A stretch of DNA of 60,824 nt from DATCJU01 sp036562635 (lineage in GTDB: Bacteria; Actinomycetota; Actinomycetes; Mycobacteriales; Pseudonocardiaceae): NCBI GenBank assembly GCA_036562635.1, contig DATCJU010000064.1:1-60824 (forward strand), in the 5' to 3' direction. The translations under genes were made by a program, and so were the position numbers. Shown piece after piece: positions 43,037 through 51,967 of this stretch. Within the stretch, counting starts at the first letter, position 1, and each line of letters begins with the position of its first letter. The notes beneath the pieces were generated by a model. The model was not told where the DNA came from. It saw only the letters and a list, made by a program, of their open reading frames with translations, and searched no databases.

Positions 43037-44308
43037 TCAGACCTGCTCCGCCCAGCCGGGCATCGGGTACCCGGCGAGCAGCCCACGCACCTCCGCGGCG
43101 ATCCGGTCCAGCTTCTCCTCCTCGCCCTGGCGGGCCGCCTCGATCGCCTGGTCGATCCAGGCGGCGATCTGTTCCATGTGCTCCACGCCCAGCCCTCGGG
43201 TGGTGATCGCGGGGGTGCCCAGCCGGATGCCGGAGGGGTCGAACGGCTTGCGCGGGTCGAACGGCACCGTGTTGTAGTTCAGCTCGATCCCGGCCCGGTC
43301 CAGCGCCTTGGCCGCCGGCTTGCCGCCGATGCCCTTGTTGGTCAGGTCCACCAGGACGAGGTGGTTGTCCGTGCCCCCGGACACCAGGTCGTACCCGCGC
43401 TCGACCAGCGCCTCGGCCAGTGCCTTCGCGTTGGCCACCACGGCGTGCGCATAGCGACGGAAGTCCTCGGTGGCGGCCTCCCGCAGCGCCACGGCGATCG
43501 CGGCGGTGGTGTGGTTGTGCGGGCCGCCCTGCAATCCGGGGAACACCGCCTTGTCCAGCGCGGACGCGTACTCGGCGTCGCACATGAGCATGGCCCCGCG
43601 CGGCCCGCGCAACGTCTTGTGCGTGGTGGTGGAGATCACCTGGGCGTGCCCGACCGGGGAGGGGTGCGCGCCCCCGGCGATCAGCCCGGCGATGTGCGCG
43701 ATGTCGGCGACCAGCACCGCGTCCACCTCACGGGCGATCTCGGCGAACGCCGGGAAGTCGATGGTGCGCGGAATGGCGGTGCCACCGCAGAAGATGATCC
43801 GCGGCCGCTCGGCCAGGGCCAGGTCCCGCACCTCGTCCATGTCCACCCGGCCGGTGTCCTTGCGCACCCCGTACTGCACGCTGCGGAACCACTTGCCGGT
43901 GGCGGAGACCCCCCAGCCGTGGGTGAGGTGGCCGCCCATGGGCAGGGACATGCCCATCACGGTGTCGCCCGGCTGGCAGAAGGCCAGGTAGATCGCCAGG
44001 TTGGCCGGGGAACCCGAGTACGGCTGCACGTTGGCGTGGTCCACGCCGAAGAGCGCCTTGGCCCGTTCCACGGCCAGGGTCTCGATCGGATCGACGAACT
44101 GCTGACCCTCGTAGTAGCGCCGCCCGGGGTAGCCCTCGGAGTACTTGTTGGTCAGCACGGTGCCGGTGGCCTCCAGCACCGCGGTGGAGACGTAGTTCTC
44201 CGAGGGGATCAGCCGGATCTTGTCGTACTGGCGCCGGGCCTCGGCCTCGACGAGCCGGGCCACCTCGGGGTCGGCGGCGGCGAGATGCGGAACGGGCGGC
44301 TGGTGCAT
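43037..44308 (-). CDS. glyA: Serine hydroxymethyltransferase
   Basis: SHMT converts serine and tetrahydrofolate to glycine and methylene-THF. The 423-residue product has LIPSENYVSTAVLEATG, NKYSEGYPGRRYYEG, the PLP lysine in STTTHKTLRGPRGA and HNHTTAAIAVALREA. The ATG at 44308 has AGGAGGA upstream; the open frame upstream of it runs through the riboswitch and is not coding. A ZTP riboswitch in the leader couples expression to folate status. A second glyA elsewhere in the genome is possible. Confidence 0.95.
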   Translation of the reverse strand: MHQPPVPHLAAADPEVARLVEAEARRQYDKIRLIPSENYVSTAVLEATGTVLTNKYSEGYPGRRYYEGQQFVDPIETLAVERAKALFGVDHANVQPYSGSPANLAIYLAFCQPGDTVMGMSLPMGGHLTHGWGVSATGKWFRSVQYGVRKDTGRVDMDEVRDLALAERPRIIFCGGTAIPRTIDFPAFAEIAREVDAVLVADIAHIAGLIAGGAHPSPVGHAQVISTTTHKTLRGPRGAMLMCDAEYASALDKAVFPGLQGGPHNHTTAAIAVALREAATEDFRRYAHAVVANAKALAEALVERGYDLVSGGTDNHLVLVDLTNKGIGGKPAAKALDRAGIELNYNTVPFDPRKPFDPSGIRLGTPAITTRGLGVEHMEQIAAWIDQAIEAARQGEEEKLDRIAAEVRGLLAGYPMPGWAEQV

Positions 44309-44394
44309 GGTGTCCTCCTGCTGTTCTCGTCGCTGGACACCCGCGCCCGGTCGGTGCCGTGGACGTCTCGGGGAGGGGAGCACGTTCGCGGCGT

Positions 44395-44421
44395 CCTCCC
44401 GGCACGGGTCGTCCCGGGAGG
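44395..44421 (-). promoter_or_regulatory. Candidate expression-platform hairpin of the ZTP riboswitch
   Basis: Perfect 8-base arms (CCTCCCGG with CCGGGAGG) enclose an 11-base loop, directly after the aptamer on the glyA strand. It could be an attenuator or a switching partner. It lacks a U-tract, so the mechanism is uncertain. Confidence 0.5.
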
Positions 44422-44502
44422 GCACCCAGGCGCGCGGCGCCGCATCCCTTCGCTCCCCGGTGGTCGTTCCCACCCGAACACGCCAGTCGCGACGAGGCCC
44501 GA
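44421..44502 (-). promoter_or_regulatory. ZTP (pfl) riboswitch aptamer upstream of glyA
   Basis: Read on the minus strand, the region contains the conserved pfl-motif blocks in order: CGACTGGCG, then GGTGGGAACGACCACCGGGG running into AGCGA, then CGCGCGCCTGGGTGC after a variable linker. These are the hallmark J1/2, P2-internal and pseudoknot/P3 elements of the ZTP aptamer. ZTP/ZMP accumulates when 10-formyl-THF is low and activates one-carbon genes. glyA is among the commonest genes under this class. Confidence 0.9.
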
Positions 44503-44627
44503 TCCTAGTGCCGTCACCCCGGGCCCGCTCGACGTCGACCGGCGCCGAGCCGGCCGAGCACCCACGGGGTGGACCCGAGACGCACGAACCCGCCCCACCC
44601 GGGGTTACCGGCCAGTAATCTGGCGCG

Positions 44628-45086
44628 GTGCAGCCGGACTTCGACTTCGCGCAGCTGGGCCCGTTGATGCGGCAGGCCGTGCCGTGGGTGCGCACCGCCG
44701 GGATCGAGTTCGTCCAGGCCGGCCCGGACCGGGTGGTCGTCGCCCTGCCGGACCACGAGGAAACCCGCAACCACATCGGCGGACCGCACGCCGCGATGAT
44801 GTTCGGCGCCGGGGAGACCGCCTCCGGCGCCGTGACCCTGGCGACCTTCGCCGACCTGCTCGACCGGGCCACCCCACTGGTCGTCCACGCCGAGATCCAC
44901 TACCGCCGGATCGCCCGGGGTCCCCTGCGCGCCGAGGCGGTGCTCGGCCGCCCCGCGGCCGAGGTGATCGCCGAACTGGACGCCGGGGGCCGCCCGGAGT
45001 TCCCGGTGCACGTGACGATCCGCGACACCCAGGAGCGGACCACCGGCGAGATGACCGTCATCTGGACGCTCAAGCCCCACGGCTGA
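44628..45086 (+). CDS. Hotdog-fold thioesterase-like protein (DUF4442/PaaI-like)
   Basis: The 152-residue product resembles DUF4442/PaaI-type hotdog proteins: a helix-rich N-terminus, the HIGGPHAAMMFGAGETASG segment covering the hotdog helix, and beta strands ending in GEMTVIWTLKPHG. Such proteins hydrolyse acyl-CoA thioesters or bind them without catalysis. The substrate is not evident. The GTG start at 44628 has only a weak Shine-Dalgarno. It is divergent from glyA and convergent with the threonine-synthase-like gene. Confidence 0.75.
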   Translation: MQPDFDFAQLGPLMRQAVPWVRTAGIEFVQAGPDRVVVALPDHEETRNHIGGPHAAMMFGAGETASGAVTLATFADLLDRATPLVVHAEIHYRRIARGPLRAEAVLGRPAAEVIAELDAGGRPEFPVHVTIRDTQERTTGEMTVIWTLKPHG

Positions 45087-45143
45087 GCACACCGGGGAGC
45101 ACGACCGGGCCACGACCACCGTGCGGACGGCGCGGTGGCCGGA

Positions 45144-46292
45144 TCACGGTGACCAGCCGGTCTTCGCCCCGGCACCGGTGAGCGGGAGCACCACCTCCCC
45201 GGTCAGCACCGGGTCGTCCGGCGCGCCGGGACCGCGACGCAACCGGCGCACCGCCGCCCAGCACACCGCGGCGGTGTTCTCCACGTACCAACCGCGTTCG
45301 GCCAGGTCGGCGCGGGCGGCGAGCAGTTCCTCGTCGGTGACGGTGACCACCGCACCACCGGAGGCCGCCACCGCGCGCAGGATCTCCGCACCCCGGGCCG
45401 GGGCGGCGATCGCGATGCCCTCGGCCAGAGTCGGCCCGGGATGCACCGGTACCGGATCCGCGTTCCCGGAACGCCACGCGGCGCCCAGCGGAGCACACGT
45501 CGCCGCCTGCACCGCGACGATCCGGGGTAGCGCCGGGACGTGTCCCGCCGCGTGCAGCACCGCACACCCCAGGGCCACCCCCAGCACGAGCGTGCCGTTA
45601 CCCACGGGCAGCACGAAGACGTCGGGCAACCGGCCGCCGAGCTGCTCCCACACCTCGTAGACGAAGGTGGCGGTGCCCAGGTGGAACAGCGGGTCGTACA
45701 CGTGACTGGCGTACCGGGTGCCGGGCTCGTCGGCGGCCCGCGCGGCGGCGGCCGCCGCGTCCTCGCGCCGCCCCGGCACCAGGTGCAGCCGGGCACCGTG
45801 CGCCCGGACCTGCGCCAGCTTCTGCGGCGAGGTGCTCTCGGGGACGTACACCTCGGCGGGCAGACCGGCCCGTGCCGCGTACGCGGCGACCGCGGTGCCC
45901 GCGTTGCCGCTGGAGTCGACCACCACCCGCCGGGCCCGCGCCGCGCGGGCCGCGGCCAGCAACAGCACCGCACCCCGGTCCTTGAACGACAGGGTCGGGC
46001 TCAGGTACTCCGCCTTCACCCACACCCCGTCCACCCCCGGGCCCGCGGGCAGCAGCGGGGTCGCCCCCTCCCCCAGGGTCACCAGCCGCCACGCCTCCTG
46101 GGGCACGCCCAACGACTCGGCGTACCGCCCCAGGTCCCACGGCCGCTCCCGCAACCGGGCCGGGGACGGCGGGGCGGCAGGTGGTTCGGCGAGCACCAGC
46201 GGCAACGGCCGGCCGTCGGGGCCGGAACAACACCGCCAGGTCGGGTCGAGCAGGTCGAAACGCCGACCGCAGGCCGGGCAGACACGGGTCAT
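45144..46292 (-). CDS. Threonine synthase-like PLP-dependent enzyme
   Basis: The 382-residue product is a fold-type II PLP enzyme. The PLP lysine is in PTLSFKDRGAVLL, the cofactor-binding segment is DSSGNAGTAVAAYAARAG, and a glycine-rich phosphate loop is LPVGNGTLVLGVALG. An N-terminal CPACGRRFDLLDPTWRCC segment looks like a small zinc ribbon, as in one class of threonine synthases. Threonine synthase itself, or a related beta-eliminase, cannot be separated by sequence alone. There are no other threonine genes nearby. GGGAGG precedes the ATG. Confidence 0.8.
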   Translation of the reverse strand: MTRVCPACGRRFDLLDPTWRCCSGPDGRPLPLVLAEPPAAPPSPARLRERPWDLGRYAESLGVPQEAWRLVTLGEGATPLLPAGPGVDGVWVKAEYLSPTLSFKDRGAVLLLAAARAARARRVVVDSSGNAGTAVAAYAARAGLPAEVYVPESTSPQKLAQVRAHGARLHLVPGRREDAAAAAARAADEPGTRYASHVYDPLFHLGTATFVYEVWEQLGGRLPDVFVLPVGNGTLVLGVALGCAVLHAAGHVPALPRIVAVQAATCAPLGAAWRSGNADPVPVHPGPTLAEGIAIAAPARGAEILRAVAASGGAVVTVTDEELLAARADLAERGWYVENTAAVCWAAVRRLRRGPGAPDDPVLTGEVVLPLTGAGAKTGWSP

Positions 46293-46423
46293 CGGGCCTC
46301 CCAGGTCCGGGGTGTGCTGTGCCCATGCTGGCAGCCCCCGTGTCCCGGCCGCGGTTCACCAGGGCACCGGCACGTCCCGGGTGGATCGGGTGGTTCCGGG
46401 CCGGTGCCGGTCGTCCGCACCGG

Positions 46424-47419
46424 TCAGGGCGTGCCGGACGGTGCGCCGGGGCGGAGCACCACCCGCCTCCCGCGCAGCTCACCGCGTTCCATGCGGCGGT
46501 GCGCCTCGGCCGCGGCGCTCAACGGCAGTTCCTCCACGGTGCGGGGGCGGAGCCGACCCGCGGCGAGCAGACGGTTGACCTCCCGCGCGGCCCCGGCGAG
46601 CTCGGCGGTGGTCGCGTGCGAGATGACGAAACCGACGACCGAGCAGTCCTTCCGGTAGAGCTCCCCGGCGGGCAGGACCGGCCGGGACCCTCCCCCGGCC
46701 AGCACCACGATCCGCCCCCGGAGCGCGAGCAGGTCCACCGCGGTCTCCAGGTCGTTCGTACCGGAGGTGTCCAGGTACAGGTCGACCCCGCCGGGGCAGG
46801 CGGCGCGGACGCGGTCCGGGAACGCCGGGTCCCGGTAGTCGAACACCTCCGCGGCGCCCAGGGACCGGCAGTACTCCTCGTCACGGGCGGAGGCGACCGC
46901 GACGACCCGGGCCCCGGCCTCGGCCGCCATGACCACCAGTGCACTGCCGACGTTGCCCGCCGCCCCGAGCACCAGCACCGTGCGACCGGGCTGCAGCCCG
47001 CCGTGCGTGAACAGGGCCAGGTGGGCGGTCGCGGCCGGGTGCACCACGGCGACCGCCTCGACCGGGTCCACGCCCGGTGGGAGGTGGTAGAGCCGGTCGG
47101 CGGGGACGACGACCCGCTCGGCCGCGGCTCCCTGACGGCCGCCGTGCCCGAGGCTGTTGCACCAGACCAGGTCCCCCGTGGCGAAACCCGGTGCGCCCGG
47201 CCCGGCCTCCAGGACGGTGCCGACCAGGTCCCGGCCGATGACGAACGGGAAACTCACCGGGGTGGGGAAGGCACCCGAGCGCACGAAGGTGTCCACCGGG
47301 TTCACCGCGACCGCCGTGACCTCCACGAGCACGTCGGTCGGCCCCGGCGTGGGCTCCGGCAACGGGCCGTAGCGGATGTTCTCCGGCGGCCCCAGCTGTT
47401 CGACGTAGGCGCCGTACAC
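46424..47419 (-). CDS. Zinc-type alcohol dehydrogenase-like / NADPH:quinone reductase family protein
   Basis: The 331-residue product is a medium-chain dehydrogenase of the quinone-reductase branch. It has an N-terminal GroES-like domain (VNPVDTFVRSGAF, FVIGRDLVGTVLEAGPG) and a Rossmann domain with VLVLGAAGNVGSALVVMAAEAG. Structural-zinc cysteines are absent. The probable reaction is NADPH-dependent reduction of a quinone or enone; the substrate is unknown. The GTG start at 47419 has GGGAG 7 bases upstream. It is divergent from the VOC gene. Confidence 0.83.
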   Translation of the reverse strand: MYGAYVEQLGPPENIRYGPLPEPTPGPTDVLVEVTAVAVNPVDTFVRSGAFPTPVSFPFVIGRDLVGTVLEAGPGAPGFATGDLVWCNSLGHGGRQGAAAERVVVPADRLYHLPPGVDPVEAVAVVHPAATAHLALFTHGGLQPGRTVLVLGAAGNVGSALVVMAAEAGARVVAVASARDEEYCRSLGAAEVFDYRDPAFPDRVRAACPGGVDLYLDTSGTNDLETAVDLLALRGRIVVLAGGGSRPVLPAGELYRKDCSVVGFVISHATTAELAGAAREVNRLLAAGRLRPRTVEELPLSAAAEAHRRMERGELRGRRVVLRPGAPSGTP

Positions 47420-47617
47420 GCTGTGCTCCCTCCCTCGACCCGGTCGACATTGTGATCACCCGGCCGGGATTCCCGCGCCTCCGACCCGCCGTTCCGACGG
47501 CCGTCACGGCGACGCCGGGACCCGTGCCCGGGCCGCCGCGGCTTCCGGTGGTGGATCCGCGGCCCGTCCCACACCCTGGGTACCGACAGGGGCCGGCAGG
47601 CCCGAGAGGAGGGCGGC

Positions 47618-47998
47618 ATGTCCGTCCAGCTGAACCACACGATCCTCGCGGCCCGGGACCGCGAGGCCACCGCGGAATTCCTGACCTCGGTGCTCGGTGT
47701 TCCCGCGCCACGCCCCTACGGCCCCTTCCTGGTGGTGGAACTGGCCAACGACGTCTCCCTCGACGTGCGCCGGGCGGACGGCGAGATCACCCCGCAGCAC
47801 TACGCCTTCCTGGTCGAGGAACACGAGTTCGACGAGATCTTCGGCCGCATCCGGGAGCGTGGGATTCCCTACTGGGCCGACCCCTTCCACCGGGAGCCGG
47901 ACCGGATCAACCACTGGCACGGCGGACGCGGCGTGTACTTCGAGGACCCCAACGGTCACAACCTGGAGATCCTCACCCGCCCCTACGAGATCGGCTGA
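47618..47998 (+). CDS. VOC (glyoxalase/bleomycin-resistance) family protein
   Basis: The 126-residue product has two beta-alpha-beta-beta-beta modules. The N-terminal SVQLNHTILAARDREATAEF places a likely metal His at N-HT, and the C-terminal GGRGVYFEDPNGHNLEILTR has the typical metal Glu and His. Such proteins are metal-dependent lyases, isomerases, dioxygenases or binding proteins. GAGGAGGG precedes the ATG. It is 24 bases from the FAD-oxidoreductase gene and probably co-transcribed, suggesting a joint role in metabolising a small aromatic or ring compound. Confidence 0.83.
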   Translation: MSVQLNHTILAARDREATAEFLTSVLGVPAPRPYGPFLVVELANDVSLDVRRADGEITPQHYAFLVEEHEFDEIFGRIRERGIPYWADPFHREPDRINHWHGGRGVYFEDPNGHNLEILTRPYEIG

Positions 47999-48022
47999 CG
48001 GCCGGGGGAGGAGCAGGGACAC

Positions 48023-49372
48023 ATGAACAGGCTGCCCGGGGCGGTGTTCCGTCCCGGTGACGAGGGTTACGACGAGGAACGGCGGGGCTTCAACCTCGCC
48101 GTGGACCACCACCCGGCACTCGTGGTGGGTGCGACCCGCGCCGAGGACGTGGTCGCCGCCGTGCGGTACGCGGCGGAGGCCGGCCTGGGGGTGGGGGTGC
48201 AGGCGACCGGGCACGGCCCGGCGGTCCCGGCCGACGGGCAGCTGCTGATCAGCACCCGCCGGATGGTGGGTGTCCGGGTGGACCCGGTCGCCCGGACGGC
48301 GACGGTCGACGCCGGGACGCGGTGGGTGGACGTGGTGGCCGCGGCCGCCCCGTACGGGCTGGCCCCGCTCAACGGTTCCAGTGCGGACGTCGGCGCGGTC
48401 GGATACCTCCTCGGTGGAGGTCTGGCCGTGCTCGGGCGGCGTTTCGGCTACGCCGCCGACCACGTGCGCCGGTTCGAGGTGGTCACCGCGGACGGTGAGC
48501 TGCGCGGGGTCTCGCCCGAGAGCGAACCGGACCTGTTCTGGGCGCTGCGCGGCGGCAAGGGGAACTTCGGTGTGGTCACCTCGATGGAGATCGAGCTGTT
48601 CCCGGTGGCCACCCTGTACGGGGGCGGGTTGTACTTCGACGCCGACACCGCCGCCGCGGCGCTGCACGCGTACCGCGAGTGGACCGGGACCGTGTCCGAG
48701 GAGATGTCCTCCTCGGTGATGCTGACCCGCTTCCCCGATCTCCCCGAGGTTCCGGATCCGCTCCGGGACCGGTACGTCGCACACGTGTGGATCGCCTGGT
48801 CCGGTCCCGTGGCGGAGGGAGAACGGTGGGTGCAGCCACTGCGCGCGGCGGGCCCGGTCCTCCTGGACACCGTCGCCGAGATGCCCTACCGCGAGGGCAG
48901 CACCGTCCACCACGAGCCCACCACGCCGCTGCCGACGTACGACAGGAACACCGCGCTCGGTGCGGTGGACTCCGCGGCGGTCGACACGATCCTGGAGCTG
49001 GCCGGGCCGGAGGCGGACGCACCGTTCCTGCTGGAGCTGCGCCACCACGGCGGCGCGTACGCCCGGCCCCCGGAGGTTCCGAACGCGGTCGCCGGGCGGG
49101 ATGCCGCGTTCCTGCTGTTCAGCGTGTCGGTCCTGGATCCGGATCGGATCGCGGAGATCCGCGGGAGCCACGACACCCTGCACCGCAGGATGCATCCCTG
49201 GAGCACGGGCGGGGTCTTCCTGAACTTCCTCGGTATCCACGACACCGGGGTCGAGTCCGTGCGGAGCGCCTACCGCACGGCCGACTACGAGCGCCTCACC
49301 GCGGTGAAGGCGGCCCACGACCCGGGCAACCTCTTCCGGATCAACCACAACATCCCGCCGGCCGCCGCCTGA
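48023..49372 (+). CDS. FAD-binding oxidoreductase, berberine-bridge-enzyme type
   Basis: The 449-residue product has the PCMH/FAD_binding_4 domain (RAEDVVAAVRYAAEAGLGVGV, DVGAVGYLLGGGLAVLGRRFG) and the C-terminal BBE segment ending GNLFRINHNI. The His in ATGHGP is the expected 8-alpha-histidyl FAD attachment. The second, cysteinyl attachment found in bicovalent members appears absent (Ser in GLAPLNGSSADVG). The probable reaction is oxidation of a sugar, alkaloid-like or polyketide substrate. It forms an operon with the VOC gene. GGGGGAGGAG precedes the ATG. Confidence 0.85.
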   Translation: MNRLPGAVFRPGDEGYDEERRGFNLAVDHHPALVVGATRAEDVVAAVRYAAEAGLGVGVQATGHGPAVPADGQLLISTRRMVGVRVDPVARTATVDAGTRWVDVVAAAAPYGLAPLNGSSADVGAVGYLLGGGLAVLGRRFGYAADHVRRFEVVTADGELRGVSPESEPDLFWALRGGKGNFGVVTSMEIELFPVATLYGGGLYFDADTAAAALHAYREWTGTVSEEMSSSVMLTRFPDLPEVPDPLRDRYVAHVWIAWSGPVAEGERWVQPLRAAGPVLLDTVAEMPYREGSTVHHEPTTPLPTYDRNTALGAVDSAAVDTILELAGPEADAPFLLELRHHGGAYARPPEVPNAVAGRDAAFLLFSVSVLDPDRIAEIRGSHDTLHRRMHPWSTGGVFLNFLGIHDTGVESVRSAYRTADYERLTAVKAAHDPGNLFRINHNIPPAAA

Positions 49373-49392
49373 ACCGGTCGGCGGGTGTCGGG

Positions 49393-50202
49393 TCAGCCGG
49401 CGACGACGTTGCCGATCATGGTGGTGAGCCGGGCGTGCAGCCGAGCCGGGTCGGCCGGGCTCAGGGTGAGCCAGGGCTGCCGGGCCGGACCGGGCTCGGA
49501 GTAGAGCAGGTAGCGGCCGTCACCCTCCAGGTCGAACCAGTTCAGCACGGGTGAACGGTGACGCCGACCGCTCGGGTCGGTGTAGTTGGCCCCGAGCTGC
49601 CCACCGGCCGCACGTGGCCGGTTCATGATCTCCTCGAACGCCCGGCGCTCCTGTTCCTCCTGGCTCCGGCCCCGCGGTTCGAGGACGCTGTAGTCGTCGT
49701 CATCGGCGTAGGCCTGTGCGGCGGACGGCTGGAACGCCGAGGCGGGAAGACGGGCTCCGCGGGAACTGCCCGGCCGGTTGGCCGGGAGCTGCGCGATGAC
49801 GACCCGTCCCAGGTCGCCGTCCGGGAGCAGCTGCAGGCTCAGGTCACCACCGGTGTGCTCGGTCTCGCCGGGCTGCTGCACCGCCAGCAGCGTGCCCTGC
49901 CCCCAACGGATGGCCAGCACCCGGGTGGGCGAGACGGCGGAGCTGGGCATCCACACCAGGTCCAGCCACAGTCCCGGCCGGGCCAGGACCCGCAGTGCCT
50001 GTACCAGCTCGTCGTGCAGCTGTTCGCCCCGGGCCAGTCCCGAGGCGGCGAGCTGCGCGAACACCTGCTGCCGGAGGTGCTTCCGCTCCTCCAGGGTGGC
50101 GCCGTGCGAGCGGACCTGGAACGGGTAGGGGTAGGCGCCCAGTCCGAGTGACTCCCACACCAGGTCGAGCTGTACCGAAGTGAGCTGCCACAACGCTGCC
50201 AT
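49393..50202 (-). CDS. ESX secretion-associated protein EspG
   Basis: EspG proteins are cytosolic chaperones that bind the PPE partner of PE/PPE-type substrates and keep it soluble for type VII export. The 269-residue product shows the family plan: N-terminal LTSVQLDLVWESLGLGAYPYPF, a central beta sheet and a C-terminal helix (PADPARLHARLTTMIGNVV). It is last in a minus-strand run after the PPE-like gene, matching a chaperone-substrate pair. No ESX core gene (eccB/C/D/E, mycP) lies in the window. Confidence 0.82.
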   Translation of the reverse strand: MAALWQLTSVQLDLVWESLGLGAYPYPFQVRSHGATLEERKHLRQQVFAQLAASGLARGEQLHDELVQALRVLARPGLWLDLVWMPSSAVSPTRVLAIRWGQGTLLAVQQPGETEHTGGDLSLQLLPDGDLGRVVIAQLPANRPGSSRGARLPASAFQPSAAQAYADDDDYSVLEPRGRSQEEQERRAFEEIMNRPRAAGGQLGANYTDPSGRRHRSPVLNWFDLEGDGRYLLYSEPGPARQPWLTLSPADPARLHARLTTMIGNVVAG

Positions 50203-50294
50203 CTCGCCCCTTCACCGCAGCAACCGGCGGGCGGAACGGGGCGCACCGTCCCGTCCGCCCGCCGGGATGTCGTATCGATCGGCGGTCCGTCCCG

Positions 50295-51935
50295 TCACTC
50301 ACCGATGACCGGCGGCGCGACCCGCTGACCGTTGCCGAAGATCTCGTCGGGGTCGTCCTCCACCAGGTAGGAGGGCCGACGGTGCTCCTTGTCCTCGTCG
50401 CCCTGGCCGCGGGCGGCACCCATACCGCCCATGCCCCCCATACCGGCCGGGGCACCACGGCCCGCAGCACCCGCCCCGGCACCGGCCCCACCAGGACCGC
50501 CAGGACCACCGGGACCACCGGGACCGAAACCGCCCAGGCCGAAACCACCCGGCCCGCCCGGGCCGAAACCACCGGGGCGCCCCGGTCCGCCCGGACCGCC
50601 CGGGCCACCGGGACCGAAACCGCCGCCGGCGATCCCACCGGAGGCACCGCCACGGAAACCGCCGGCGCTCACGCCGCCTCCGCCACCGAAACCGCCGGGG
50701 CCGCGGACCGTCCCACCTCCGGCGCCACCTCCGGCGCCGACACCGGTGAACCCGCCACCCGGGTAGACACCACCCGGGTAACCACCACCCGGGTAGGAAC
50801 CGCCCGGGTAGGAACCGCCCGGATAACCGCCGCCGGGGTAGGAACCGCCCGGGTAGCCACCACCGGAGCCACCCGAACCGGGCGATGGGATGTTGCCCGT
50901 GCCGGGCCGGTTGGGATCCGGCTGGAGCCAGGACGGGTCGACCTTGGCCGGTCCGGCTTCCGGGTCGATCACCCTGTGCGCGGTCCCGTCACCACCGTCC
51001 GAGCGCGAGGGCAGCGACGGCTCCACGGTGCCGGGACGCTGGAGCTCCTCCAGCTTGCCCTCGATGTGGTGCTGCTGCGGTTGGACCTGCTGCACCTTCC
51101 CCTTGCTGCTGCTGCCGCCGTCGTCACCCCCGCCTTTCTTCTGGGGGATCTGCTGCTCCCACTTCTCGACCAGGACCCGCTCTTCCTGGGTCTTCTCCTG
51201 GGTGTTCTGGGCGACCTCTTCGGGAGTGGGGAAGCGGGGAACGGAGACGTCCACCTCCTGGTAGACCGGCGTGTAGACCGTCTTCATCACCTGCACGGCC
51301 TGCTGCCGGGCCTCCTCCATCTGGCGGTACCGGAGATAGGCGTCGACCAGCCCGACACCCGGCACGATGGTCGAGGCACCCCCAACCAGCAGGTCGCGTG
51401 CCCAACCGAACTCCGGGGGCGGCGGGATCATCTGCTTGGTCTGCTCCGCCCCGGAGGCCGCGGTCTCCATCTGGGTGCCGGTCATCTTCATCGCCGCGGC
51501 CATGGCGGTGCTCCAGTCGACCACCGGGGTGCCGGCCGCCATCGCGCTCTGCGCCGCATCACCTTCCCAGCGCCCCTCAATCGCCGAGGACAGCTTCTGC
51601 CGGAAGGTGGTGGCTGCCTCTTCCAGCTGGTCGCCCAGGTCCTTCCAACGCTGGGCAACCTCGGTGATCTCCCCGGGCTTCAACGTCTCCTGGGCCATCT
51701 GATAGAGCTGCTGGTGGTCCCAGGAGTCCCAGTTGTCGTGGGCGGTGATAGCAGGCGGGTCATAACCGGTGACCTGGTCGGCGTACTTGTTCGACTCCCG
51801 CTCGAGCTGCTGCCGCTCTCGTTCACCCTCGCGCTGCGCGCGCTGTCTGGCGGCCTCCTCGGCCTCCAACTCGTCCGTGGTCTTACCACGGAGGACATAG
51901 TTGTAGGCGTCCTCGACGAAATCCCCGACACTCAT
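50295..51935 (-). CDS. PPE/WXG-like type VII secretion substrate with Gly-rich tail
   Basis: The 546-residue product has a charged helical N-terminus, then a WXG-like helical hairpin (AIEGRWEGDAAQSAMAAG near residue 130). A short hydrophobic segment around 180-205 is followed by YRQME, which fits the YxxxD/E export motif. From about 350 the protein is Gly/Pro-rich with pentapeptide repeats, and it ends in an acidic tail (YLVEDDPDEIFGNG). It is probably an exported or surface protein served by the EspG encoded 92 bases downstream. GGAGGGGG precedes the ATG. Confidence 0.75.
   Translation of the reverse strand: MSVGDFVEDAYNYVLRGKTTDELEAEEAARQRAQREGERERQQLERESNKYADQVTGYDPPAITAHDNWDSWDHQQLYQMAQETLKPGEITEVAQRWKDLGDQLEEAATTFRQKLSSAIEGRWEGDAAQSAMAAGTPVVDWSTAMAAAMKMTGTQMETAASGAEQTKQMIPPPPEFGWARDLLVGGASTIVPGVGLVDAYLRYRQMEEARQQAVQVMKTVYTPVYQEVDVSVPRFPTPEEVAQNTQEKTQEERVLVEKWEQQIPQKKGGGDDGGSSSKGKVQQVQPQQHHIEGKLEELQRPGTVEPSLPSRSDGGDGTAHRVIDPEAGPAKVDPSWLQPDPNRPGTGNIPSPGSGGSGGGYPGGSYPGGGYPGGSYPGGSYPGGGYPGGVYPGGGFTGVGAGGGAGGGTVRGPGGFGGGGGVSAGGFRGGASGGIAGGGFGPGGPGGPGGPGRPGGFGPGGPGGFGLGGFGPGGPGGPGGPGGAGAGAGAAGRGAPAGMGGMGGMGAARGQGDEDKEHRRPSYLVEDDPDEIFGNGQRVAPPVIGE
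50760..50864. repeat. Seven tandem 15-bp units within the PPE-like gene
   Basis: Seven consecutive 15-base units encode the pentapeptide G-G/S/V-Y-P-G. The unit sequence varies slightly. Further imperfect GPGGPGG-coding repeats follow between about 50480 and 50640. Copy number may vary between strains. Confidence 0.85.
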
Positions 51936-51967
51936 CGTCGGCCCCCTCCGTCTTCGTCATCACGCCG

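Larger units (their letters stand above)
44309..44627. other. Leader and divergent promoter region of glyA
   Basis: This 319-base gap holds the glyA 5' leader, with the ZTP riboswitch (44421-44502) and a following hairpin (44395-44421). At its right end it holds the promoter for the plus-strand thioesterase-fold gene. The remaining roughly 85 bases between the hairpin and glyA contain only the ribosome site. Confidence 0.75.

Noticed and set aside
50455..50880. Dense short direct repeats that could suggest a CRISPR or VNTR element
   Set aside because: The repeats have a 15-base period in frame with the PPE-like gene and encode Gly-rich pentapeptides. There are no spacers or cas genes.
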